A DNA stretch of 64,000 nucleotides from Nocardioides sp. zg-DK7169 (GTDB lineage: Bacteria; Actinomycetota; Actinomycetes; Propionibacteriales; Nocardioidaceae): assembly GCF_013155365.1 (NCBI RefSeq), contig NZ_JABJRA010000012.1:62001-126000 (forward strand), read 5' to 3'. The notes under the pieces were generated by a model that was not told the origin of the DNA, searched no databases, and saw nothing but the letters and a program-made list of their open reading frames with translations. The translations under genes and the position numbers were made by a program. This document shows positions 29,081-35,747 of this stretch, piece by piece; the first letter of the stretch is position 1; each line of letters begins with the position of its first letter.

Positions 29081-29098
29081 TTGTGAAACTAATCACGA
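29081..29098 (-). promoter_or_regulatory. Candidate Rex operator and promoter of the nuo operon
   Basis: TTGTGA-N6-TCACGA matches the Rex operator consensus TTGTGAA-N4-TTCACAA at 12 of 14 fixed positions. A further TTGTGA half-site lies at 29073-29078. On the minus strand TAGTTT (29091 to 29086), a plausible -10 box, lies inside the site, so Rex bound here would block transcription of nuoA-N. The rex gene is in this window, and Rex control of nuo is known in Streptomyces. Confidence 0.7.
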
Positions 29099-29099
29099 A

Positions 29100-29229
29100 G
29101 TGGCGTGGCCCACATACTGCCACCGCCAAGGTCGCCACGCACGCAGGGGGGTGACTTTCGTCGCACGCGTTGCCATCGACCCGATCACGGGCCGGTCACG
29201 CTCCGGTCACGGCCCCGCCGAGTCGGCCC
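29100..29229. other. Spacer between the nuoA promoter and the tandem repeat
   Basis: No gene or recognisable signal is visible here, apart from a partial repeat unit (GAGTCGG-containing) at the right end from about 29217. All frames across it run into the tandem repeat and are judged non-coding. Confidence 0.5.
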
Positions 29230-29563
29230 GTGTGGTCGCGCGAGTCGGCCCGTGTGGTTGCGCGAGTCGGCCCGTGTGGTTGCGCGAGTCGGCCCGTGTG
29301 GTTGCGCGAGTCGGCGCTCGTGTGGTTGCGCGAGTCGGCCCGTGTGGTTGCGCGAGTCGGCCCGTGTGGTCGCGCGAGTCGGCCCGTGTGGTTGCGCGAG
29401 TCGGCACGTGTGGTTGCGCGAGTCGGCCCGGGTGGTTGCGCGAGTCGGCCCGGGTGGTTGCGCGAGTCGGCCCGTGTGGTTGCGCGAGTCGGCCCGTGTG
29501 GTTGCGCGAGTCGGCCCGTGTGGTTGCGCGAGTCGGCCCGTGTGGTTGCGCGAGTCGGCGCTC
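29230..29563. repeat. Tandem repeat, 15 units of 22-24 bp, upstream of nuoA
   Basis: Fifteen head-to-tail units based on GTGTGGTTGCGCGAGTCGG plus a short variable end. Thirteen are exactly 22 bp; units 4 (29296-29319) and 15 (29540-29563) are 24 bp and end in GCGCTC. Variants are single-base: TTGCG to TCGCG in units 1 and 7, GTGTGG to GGGTGG in units 10 and 11, and a changed end in unit 8. The array stays open in all six frames because 22 is not a multiple of 3, but nothing supports translation. It lies between the nuoA promoter and the 3' end of menG. Confidence 0.95.
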
Positions 29564-29619
29564 GTGGCGGAGTTGTCCCCAGCCGGCGCGAGGAGAGGTA
29601 CGTCGTCAGCGCCGCGTCG

Positions 29620-29663
29620 GCACGCCATTGGCGCCGACTCGTGGCGCCATTGGCGCCGACTCG
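29620..29663 (-). repeat. Two 22-bp GACTCG-core repeats at the 3' end of menG
   Basis: Two adjacent 22-bp units (29620-29641 and 29642-29663) share CGCCATTGGCGCCGACTCG, ending 8 bases before the menG stop codon on the minus strand. They keep the same GCCGACTCG end and 22-bp phasing as the large array but differ in the rest, and resemble the units after yajQ. Confidence 0.75.
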
Positions 29664-29671
29664 GCGAGAGG

Positions 29672-30361
29672 TCAGGCGGTGGCGCGGTGCAGGGCGACGA
29701 TGCCGCCGGAGAGGTTGCGCCACTGGGGGGCGTTCCAGCCGGCGCGGGCGACCATGTCGGCCAGGCCGCGCTGGTCGGGCCAGGCGCGGATCGACTCGGC
29801 GAGGTAGACGTAGGCGTCGGGGGCCGAGGAGACGGCGCGTGAGATCGCGGGGAGTGCCTTCATCAGGTACTCCAGGTAGACCACGCGGAACGGCTTCCAG
29901 GTCGGGTGGCTGAACTCGCAGACCACCAGGCGGCCGCCCGGCTTGGTGACGCGCTGCATCTCGGCGAGCCCGGCGAGCGGGTCCACGACGTTGCGCAGCC
30001 CGAAGGAGATCGTCACCGCGTCGAAGGTGTCGTCGGCGAAGGGCAGGCGGGTCGCGTCGCCGGCCGTGAACGGCAGGGCGGGACGCGCCTTCTTGCCGAC
30101 CTGGAGCATGCCCAGGGAGAAGTCGCAGGGCACGACCGTCGCGCCGCGGTCGGCGAACGGCTGGCTCGAGGTGCCGGTGCCGGCGGCCAGGTCGAGCACG
30201 AGCTCGCCGGGTCGCGGGTCGACGGCGTCGATGACGTCCTTGCGCCAGCGCCGGTCCTGGCCCAGCGACAGCACGTCGTTGGTGAGGTCGTACCGCTTCG
30301 CCACGGTGTCGAACATCCGCCGGACGTCGATCGGCTGCTTGTCGAGTTCTGCGCGGGCCAC
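29672..30361 (-). CDS. menG: Demethylmenaquinone methyltransferase
   Basis: 229-residue class I methyltransferase of the UbiE/MenG family. The AdoMet-binding motif is [31 protein letters not shown] and [15 protein letters not shown] are family signatures. It performs the last step of menaquinone synthesis, methylating the naphthoquinone ring of demethylmenaquinone. The GTG start at 30361 follows a TAGGCT box by seven bases, so the mRNA is probably leaderless. It is a single gene, next to the nuo operon and other men genes. Confidence 0.94.
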   Translation of the reverse strand: MARAELDKQPIDVRRMFDTVAKRYDLTNDVLSLGQDRRWRKDVIDAVDPRPGELVLDLAAGTGTSSQPFADRGATVVPCDFSLGMLQVGKKARPALPFTAGDATRLPFADDTFDAVTISFGLRNVVDPLAGLAEMQRVTKPGGRLVVCEFSHPTWKPFRVVYLEYLMKALPAISRAVSSAPDAYVYLAESIRAWPDQRGLADMVARAGWNAPQWRNLSGGIVALHRATA

Positions 30362-30367
30362 CTGCGC

Positions 30368-30373
30368 AGCCTA
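30368..30373 (-). promoter_or_regulatory. -10 box of leaderless menG transcript
   Basis: TAGGCT on the minus strand, six to seven bases before GTG 30361; no Shine-Dalgarno sequence is present. Confidence 0.6.
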
Positions 30374-30483
30374 GGCGGTCGCCCCCGGACCGGACCGACC
30401 CGGATCCCCCACAACCAAACCGCCGGTCCCGGCGTCACCACTGCACCACTCGCCACCGACTGCTCCACCTCGAAGGATCCGCC

Positions 30484-31365
30484 ATGTCCCGCCGCCTGCG
30501 CCGCCTGCTGATCGTCAGCGTCCTCTCCCTGCTCCTCTCCACCACGGCGTACGGCGCCGGCTGGGCCGCCCGCCTCGTCGACGGCGCCTGGCCGGGCCCC
30601 GCGCCTGCCGCCCGCGAGCCGGGCGCACCGGCGGCGCGCGACCTCCCGGACCGCCCGGGCGCCCCGGCCACCACACCGACATCCGCGCCGATCCCCGCAC
30701 CGGCCGGCCCTGCCCCGCTCCGGCCCGGGCCGCGGCTGCTCGGCCCCGGCGACGACGGCGCCGAGGTGCGCGAGCTCCAGGCCCGCCTGGCCCAGATCGA
30801 CTGGTTCGACGCCGACGTGACCGGCCACTACGGCGAGGTCACCGAGGCGGCCGTCCGCGGCTTCCAGGCGAAGCGGCAGATCCCGGTCACCGGCGAGGTG
30901 GACCGGCGCACCCTGGCCCGGCTGCACGCGATGACCCGCGAGCCGAGCGCGGCCGAGCTGAGCGGGAAGCCCGCCGGCAACGCCGCCGGGCCGCTCGACC
31001 CGCGGTGCCGCACCGGCCGGGTGCTGTGCGTGGACAAGACGACGCGCACGCTGCGCTGGGTCGTCGACGGCGAGGTCCTGCGCACCGTGGACACCCGCTT
31101 CGGCGCGAGCGGCACGCCGACGCGGGAAGGCACCTTCACCGTCTACCGCAAGAGCCGCGACCACGTGTCGTCGATCTACGGCTCGCCGATGCCCTACGCG
31201 ATGTTCTTCGACGGCGGCCAGGCCGTGCACTACAGCTCCGACTTCGCCGCGGTCGGGTACGCCGGGGCCTCCCACGGCTGCGTCAACGTCCGCGACCTCG
31301 ACGCGATCGCCTGGCTCTACGACCAGGTGCAGGTCGGGGACCGGGTGGTCGTGGCCTGGTCGTGA
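30484..31365 (+). CDS. L,D-transpeptidase with peptidoglycan-binding domain
   Basis: 293 residues. A signal peptide or N-terminal anchor (LLIVSVLSLLLSTTAYGAGW) leads into a Pro/Ala-rich linker, a peptidoglycan-binding domain (about residues 85-150; GAEVRELQARLAQIDWF, YGEVTEAAVRGFQ), and a YkuD catalytic domain with the active-site motif YAGASHGCVNVRDLDA. It would form 3-3 crosslinks or attach proteins in the cell wall, outside the membrane. ATG 30484 has AAGGA upstream. Single gene. Confidence 0.92.
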   Translation: MSRRLRRLLIVSVLSLLLSTTAYGAGWAARLVDGAWPGPAPAAREPGAPAARDLPDRPGAPATTPTSAPIPAPAGPAPLRPGPRLLGPGDDGAEVRELQARLAQIDWFDADVTGHYGEVTEAAVRGFQAKRQIPVTGEVDRRTLARLHAMTREPSAAELSGKPAGNAAGPLDPRCRTGRVLCVDKTTRTLRWVVDGEVLRTVDTRFGASGTPTREGTFTVYRKSRDHVSSIYGSPMPYAMFFDGGQAVHYSSDFAAVGYAGASHGCVNVRDLDAIAWLYDQVQVGDRVVVAWS

Positions 31366-31378
31366 GCCGGAACGGCAG

Positions 31379-31412
31379 CGGCCCGGACCCCTCGTGAGAG
31401 GGGCCCGGGCCG
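31379..31412. terminator. Bidirectional hairpin terminator
   Basis: A 15-bp inverted repeat with one mismatch (31379-31393 with 31398-31412, loop GTGA) lies between two convergent genes. Confidence 0.8.
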
Positions 31413-31429
31413 CGGAGCGCTGGGGAGGG

Positions 31430-32032
31430 TCAGCCGGCCAGGTCCTGGAGGACCTCGACGGCCTGCTCGGCCGGGACGCCCTCGGCCTCGATCTGCCAGG
31501 TGTCCTCGGAGTCGCTCAGCTGGCAGCGCACGAACACCGGGTCGCCCTCGGGGATCTCGGCGCCGCCGGTCACCGCCTGGGCCCACAGCACGTTGCACAC
31601 GGCGCCGTCGACCTTGACCAGCTCGCTGGAGAGACGCTCGGCACCGACCAGCTCCGCGTCGTACGGCGGGCCGTCGGGCAGGAACGGGCCGGGCGTGGCG
31701 TCGATCGCGACGACGCGCAGCTGCTGGGTGCCGTTCTCGCCGGAGTACATCCGGACCGCGGCCGGGGTGTCGTAGAGCTCCTCGAGCTGCTCGGCCGAGG
31801 CGGCGAACAGCTTGCCCTGGAGCTCGGGGTCGGCACCCTGGGGCAGCGCGGCGTCGTCGCCGTCGCGGGCGACGTCCACGGCCGTGAAGCCGCCGGGCAG
31901 GGTCTCGGGGAGCTCCAGGGTCTCCTCGGAGGTGAGCTTGGGCAGCACCACCGCGAGCACCGCCAGGAGGCCGAGGACGATGGCACCGAGCACGATGCCG
32001 CGGATGCGCTGGACAGCAGGCGTGGGAGTCAC
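31430..32032 (-). CDS. Membrane-anchored protein of unknown function
   Basis: 200 residues: a short cytoplasmic start, one membrane helix (IRGIVLGAIVLGLLAVLAVVL) and an extracytoplasmic domain of ~165 residues with two cysteines (DGAVCNVLWAQ and VFVRCQLS) that could form a disulfide. I do not recognise a family. The GTG start at 32032 follows a TACCGT box by seven bases and diverges from menF, 96 bases away. No functional assignment. Confidence 0.82.
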   Translation of the reverse strand: MTPTPAVQRIRGIVLGAIVLGLLAVLAVVLPKLTSEETLELPETLPGGFTAVDVARDGDDAALPQGADPELQGKLFAASAEQLEELYDTPAAVRMYSGENGTQQLRVVAIDATPGPFLPDGPPYDAELVGAERLSSELVKVDGAVCNVLWAQAVTGGAEIPEGDPVFVRCQLSDSEDTWQIEAEGVPAEQAVEVLQDLAG

Positions 32033-32039
32033 GCCCGCG

Positions 32040-32045
32040 ACGGTA
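32040..32045 (-). promoter_or_regulatory. -10 box of leaderless transcript for the 31430-32032 gene
   Basis: TACCGT on the minus strand, seven bases before GTG 32032. Confidence 0.5.
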
Positions 32046-32115
32046 ACGACCCCGCCTGAGCATTCGCTGTGCGACCCCCGGGCGACCAGCGCCCGCGTGA
32101 CGTGGATCTCGCGCG

Positions 32116-32121
32116 TAGGCT
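32116..32121 (+). promoter_or_regulatory. -10 box of leaderless menF transcript
   Basis: TAGGCT followed by seven bases and GTG 32129. Confidence 0.6.
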
Positions 32122-32128
32122 CGGGCGG

Positions 32129-33400
32129 GTGACGACGAGCGCGACCCCTGGGGACCAGGCACCGGCCGGCACCCTGGTGGCCCGCACGAGGCGACTGGAC
32201 CCCACGCTCGCCGAGGCGCTGGTGGACCTGCTGCCCGCCGAGCGCCCGCTGGCCTGGCTGCGCCGCGGCGACGGCATCGTGGGCTGGGGCGTGGCCGCCG
32301 AGCTGCGCACGAGCGGGAGCACCCGCTTCGCCGACGCCGCCAAGTGGTGGAGCGAGACGACCGCGCGCGCCGACATCCTCGACGAGGTCCACGAGCCCGG
32401 CACCGGCCTGGTGTCCTTCGGCGCCTTCGCCTTCGCCGACGAGCCCGGCAGCTCGGTGCTGGTGGTCCCCTCGGTCGTGGTCGGCCGGCGCGGCGACCTG
32501 GCCTGGATCACCACCGTGGGCCGCGGCGCGCCGCTCGAGGAGCCGGAGCTGGCGCCCACCGACCTGCCGCGCGCACCGGTCGGGGTGACCTACGCCGACG
32601 GCGCGCTCAACGGCGAGCAGTGGATGTCGGTCGTCGCCGACGCGGTTGCCCGGATCAGCGCCGGCGACCTGGAAAAGGTCGTCCTGGCCCGCGACCTGGT
32701 CGCCACCGCGACCGAGCCGATCGACGTGCGCTGGCCGCTGCGCCGCCTCGCCGCGGGCTACCCGATGTGCTGGACCTTCCACGTCGACGGCATGTTCGGC
32801 GCGACCCCGGAGATGCTGGTGCGCCGCGAGCGCGGGCTGGTCACCTCGCGCGTGCTGGCCGGCACCATCCGGCGTACCGGCGACGACGAGCGCGACCTGG
32901 CCCTGGCCGCGACGCTGGCCCGCTCCTCCAAGGACCTCGAGGAGCACGAGTACGCCGTGCGCTCGGTCGCCGACGCCCTCGAGCCGCACTGCTCCTCGAT
33001 GAACGTCCCCGAGGCGCCGTTCGTGCTGCACCTGCCCAACGTGATGCACCTGGCGACCGACGTGAACGGGGTCGTGCACGACGCGGCGACCGTCTCCTCG
33101 CTCCAGCTCGCCGAGGCGCTGCACCCCTCGGCCGCCGTCGGCGGCACCCCCACGCCGGTCGCGACGGTCCTGATCGAGCAGATCGAGGGCATGGACCGCG
33201 GCCGCTACGCAGGCCCGGTCGGCTGGATGGACGCCAGCGGCGACGGCGAGTGGGGCATCGCCCTGCGCTCGGCCTCCCACGAGGGCGCCAGCATCCGGCT
33301 CTTCGCCGGTTGCGGCATCGTCGCGGACTCCGACCCGGAGTCCGAGCTCGCGGAGTCGCAGGCGAAGTTCGTGCCGGTGCGCGACTCGCTGGTGCCCTGA
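32129..33400 (+). CDS. menF: Isochorismate synthase
   Basis: 423-residue chorismate-binding enzyme that converts chorismate to isochorismate, the entry to menaquinone synthesis. Signature segments are DLEKVVLARDLVA, FGATPEMLVRRERG, SRVLAGTIRRTGDDERDL and GCGIVADSDPESELAE, with metal-binding Glu residues. GTG 32129 is chosen because it follows a -10 box directly; a frame from 32069 would add 20 unconserved residues. Isochorismate could also serve siderophore synthesis, but the neighbouring men genes favour menaquinone. Confidence 0.93.
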   Translation: MTTSATPGDQAPAGTLVARTRRLDPTLAEALVDLLPAERPLAWLRRGDGIVGWGVAAELRTSGSTRFADAAKWWSETTARADILDEVHEPGTGLVSFGAFAFADEPGSSVLVVPSVVVGRRGDLAWITTVGRGAPLEEPELAPTDLPRAPVGVTYADGALNGEQWMSVVADAVARISAGDLEKVVLARDLVATATEPIDVRWPLRRLAAGYPMCWTFHVDGMFGATPEMLVRRERGLVTSRVLAGTIRRTGDDERDLALAATLARSSKDLEEHEYAVRSVADALEPHCSSMNVPEAPFVLHLPNVMHLATDVNGVVHDAATVSSLQLAEALHPSAAVGGTPTPVATVLIEQIEGMDRGRYAGPVGWMDASGDGEWGIALRSASHEGASIRLFAGCGIVADSDPESELAESQAKFVPVRDSLVP

Positions 33401-33455
33401 CGCCTGCCCCTGAGGCGGCCCGGAACCGCTCGATGCGTGGGGGCGTCGTACCCCC

Positions 33456-34031
33456 ATGAGCCGTGTCCTGGTCGCCCCCGCCGCGTTCGCCGTCTCCGCG
33501 GCACTCCTGACCCTTCCCGTCCTCACCGCGCCCGACGCCGCCGCGCTGTCCTGCGCGATGCCCGCGCCGGTGATCCGAGGGGCTGACGTGCTCATCACCG
33601 GCCGGATCATCGACGGTGCGAGTGACCAGGACGGCAGCCGGATCCTGGTCGAGGTCGACACGGTGAACCGCGCGCCGACGGACACCCACGTGCCCGAGCG
33701 GTGGTGGCTCGAGGTCGACCTGGCCGGCTGGACCAACTGGGCCGACGAGACCGGCGCGATCCCCGCCGGATACTCGAGCCCGCGGCGCTGGGTGTTCGCG
33801 CCCCACGGGGGCGACGTCAACCCGTGCACGGCCTGGCCCGCAGGCTCGGTGCGGGTGCCGGCGGGCGAGCCCGTGCGCGCTGTGGCCGCGCCGTCGGTGC
33901 TGCCCCGCGACACCGGCGAGACCCCCGGCACCCGCGCTGCGTGGACGTGGGTGGGCGCCGGGCTCGGCGCAAGCCTGCTGGGGCTCGGTGCGGTCGCCGC
34001 GGCGTCCGTCGTACGACGCCGCCGGGCCTGA
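33456..34031 (+). CDS. Secreted/cell-surface protein with C-terminal anchor, unknown function
   Basis: 191 residues. The signal peptide (SRVLVAPAAFAVSAALLTLP) probably ends near AAALS. The exported part has two cysteines (LSCAMPAP and VNPCTAWPAG). Near the C-terminus LPRDTGE precedes a membrane helix and a final RRRRA, resembling a sortase sorting signal but with one extra residue relative to LPXTG. No family recognised. It follows menF by 55 bases in the same direction and ends 4 bases before the convergent MBL gene. Confidence 0.78.
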   Translation: MSRVLVAPAAFAVSAALLTLPVLTAPDAAALSCAMPAPVIRGADVLITGRIIDGASDQDGSRILVEVDTVNRAPTDTHVPERWWLEVDLAGWTNWADETGAIPAGYSSPRRWVFAPHGGDVNPCTAWPAGSVRVPAGEPVRAVAAPSVLPRDTGETPGTRAAWTWVGAGLGASLLGLGAVAAASVVRRRRA

Positions 34032-34035
34032 GGCG

Positions 34036-34674
34036 TCAGTCCAGGTCCGCACCGTCCGCGCGCCGCAGGAACTCCTGGTCGGCGCCCAGCAGGGCCCCCA
34101 TGTGCTGCTCGAGGATGCCGAGGCCGAAGTCGGAGTAGACCCGGTCGTGGATCGCCAGGTTGCGCGGGGCGCCGACCTCGCGGGCGAACTCGATCGCCTC
34201 CGAGCTCTTCAGCCACGGCGCCGAGGACGGCACCAGCAGCACGTCGACCTCCTGGCGCGGGGCCACGAGGGCGTCGCCGGGGTGGTAGACCGAGGTGTCC
34301 CCGCCGGTGAGCACGTAGCCGCTGTTGTGGATGCGCGGCATCTCGGGGTGGATCACGGCGTGCCGCTCCCCCACCACGCGGACCCCGAGGCCGCCGAGGT
34401 CGAGCTGCTGGCCCGGGGCGACGACGGTGACCCGCTCGGCGACGTCGGGGGCGTCCTCGCGGATCTTCGCCGCGACGTCGGCGATCGTCCAGATCGGCGC
34501 ACTGCTGTCCTGGAGGAGCTCCGGGGAGTAGTGGTCGGCGTGCTCGTGGGTGATCAGCACCGCGTCGGCGCCGTCGAGGGCCTCCGGGGTGGCGAAGACG
34601 CCGGGATCGAGGACGACGGTCGTCCCGCCGTGCTCGACGCGGACGCAGGCGTGACCGAACTTCGTGATCCTCAT
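34036..34674 (-). CDS. MBL-fold metal-dependent hydrolase
   Basis: 212-residue metallo-beta-lactamase-fold protein. The metal motif HEHADHY (HxHxDH) is present, with later ligands in ERHAVIHPEMP and SVYHPGDA. It resembles UlaG/YtnP-like hydrolases of unknown substrate. The ATG at 34674 follows a TAACGT box by seven bases; a longer in-frame start at 34704 lies across that promoter. It diverges from the oxidoreductase gene at 34764. Confidence 0.88.
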   Translation of the reverse strand: MRITKFGHACVRVEHGGTTVVLDPGVFATPEALDGADAVLITHEHADHYSPELLQDSSAPIWTIADVAAKIREDAPDVAERVTVVAPGQQLDLGGLGVRVVGERHAVIHPEMPRIHNSGYVLTGGDTSVYHPGDALVAPRQEVDVLLVPSSAPWLKSSEAIEFAREVGAPRNLAIHDRVYSDFGLGILEQHMGALLGADQEFLRRADGADLD

Positions 34675-34681
34675 GCGCCCC

Positions 34682-34687
34682 ACGTTA
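34682..34687 (-). promoter_or_regulatory. -10 box of leaderless MBL-fold transcript
   Basis: TAACGT on the minus strand, seven bases before ATG 34674. Confidence 0.5.
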
Positions 34688-34750
34688 GTGCGCCCAGGAC
34701 CCACGGGGCGGGACCTGTCCGCGTCCGGTGAGCGCCGTGGGTGCCCTGCC

Positions 34751-34756
34751 TAGGCT
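34751..34756 (+). promoter_or_regulatory. -10 box of leaderless oxidoreductase transcript
   Basis: TAGGCT followed by seven bases and ATG 34764. Confidence 0.6.
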
Positions 34757-34763
34757 GGCCGCC

Positions 34764-35642
34764 ATGACCGATCCAGCGAGGACCGAGCCGGCCGCGAACG
34801 GCGCCGGCACCATTGCCGTCACCGGCGTCACCGGAGCGCTCGGCGGGCAGGTCGTGCGGCTGCTCTCCGACGACTTCCGCGTCGACCTGCGGCTGCTGGC
34901 CCGCGACCCCGACCGGGCCCCGGACATCGACACCGACATCCGCGCGTGCGAGTACGGCGACCTCGACGCGAGCGTCGCCGCGCTGCACGGGGTCGAGTCG
35001 CTGCTGATGGTGTCGGCCTCGGAGTCCGCCGACCGGCGCACCGAGCACCGCACGTTCGTGCGGGCCGCGGTCGAGGCAGGCGTGCGCCACATCGTCTACA
35101 CCTCCTTCGCCGGCGCGGCCGCCGACGCCGCGTTCACCCTCGGGCGCGACCACCACGACACCGAGCAGGCGATCCGCGACTCGGGGCTCGACTTCACCTT
35201 CCTGCGCGACAGCTTCTACCTCGACGTGCTGCCGCTCTTCGCCGACGCGGAGGGCGTGATCCGCGGGCCCGCCGGGGACGGGCGAGTCGCGGCGGTGGCC
35301 CGCGCCGACGTCGCGGACGTCGCCGCCGCGGTGCTGCGCGACCCGGACGCCCACCGCGGCGCGACGTACACGCTCACCGGGCCGGAGGCGCTCAGCCTCG
35401 CCGACGTGGCCGAGCGGGCCGGCGCGGTCCTGGGCCGGCCGCTGCGCTTCGTCGACGAGAGCGTGGAGGAGGCCTACGCCTGGCGGCGCGAGCAGTACGG
35501 CGCCGCCGACTGGCAGCTCGACGCCTGGGTCAGCACCTACACCGCCATCCGCGACGACACGCTCGCCGAGGTCTCCCCCGACGTCGAGCGCCTCACCGGC
35601 CACCCGCCCCGCACCCTCGAGGACGCCCTCACCGACGGTTGA
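34764..35642 (+). CDS. NmrA-like NAD(P)-binding oxidoreductase
   Basis: 292-residue atypical short-chain dehydrogenase. The dinucleotide motif is TIAVTGVTGALGGQVVRLL near residue 20; VRHIVYTSFAGAA and SGLDFTFLRDSFYLDVL follow the pattern of the NmrA/QOR2 branch (NAD(P)H quinone oxidoreductases and redox sensors). No Tyr-x-x-x-Lys catalytic pair is evident, as usual in that branch. ATG 34764 follows a -10 box; an upstream ATG at 34728 precedes the promoter. Substrate unknown. Confidence 0.88.
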   Translation: MTDPARTEPAANGAGTIAVTGVTGALGGQVVRLLSDDFRVDLRLLARDPDRAPDIDTDIRACEYGDLDASVAALHGVESLLMVSASESADRRTEHRTFVRAAVEAGVRHIVYTSFAGAAADAAFTLGRDHHDTEQAIRDSGLDFTFLRDSFYLDVLPLFADAEGVIRGPAGDGRVAAVARADVADVAAAVLRDPDAHRGATYTLTGPEALSLADVAERAGAVLGRPLRFVDESVEEAYAWRREQYGAADWQLDAWVSTYTAIRDDTLAEVSPDVERLTGHPPRTLEDALTDG

Positions 35643-35738
35643 GTCGAGACTCGTGACGCTTGAGTCGAGACCTCCGACCGTCGAGTCGAGGGTGCCGTGG
35701 TCCGAGGTCTCGACTCGACGGGAGAAAGCCTCGATTCA
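35641..35738. repeat. Inverted set of 21-bp GAGTCG repeats between convergent genes
   Basis: GAGTCG occurs at 35641, 35662 and 35683, exactly 21 bases apart. The complementary form GACTCG/GATTCA then appears at 35712 and 35733, again 21 bases apart. The motif, phasing and position at gene 3' ends match the repeats after yajQ. Confidence 0.7.
35678..35721. terminator. Hairpin formed by opposing GAGTCG repeats
   Basis: CCGTCGAGTCGAG (35678-35690) is perfectly complementary to 35709-35721, a 13-bp stem with an 18-base loop between two convergent genes. It may act as a bidirectional terminator. Confidence 0.55.
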
Positions 35739-35747
35739 ACCCGCGGG

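Noticed and set aside
29230..29563. CRISPR-like array
   Set aside because: Units abut directly with no unique spacers, the unit is shorter than CRISPR repeats plus spacers, and no cas gene is present.
29105..29913. Long reading frames on both strands across the tandem repeat, giving repetitive proteins
   Set aside because: A 22-bp period lacking stop codons stays open in all frames automatically. There is no ribosome binding site, the translations differ in each frame without constraint, and the array overlaps the end of menG.
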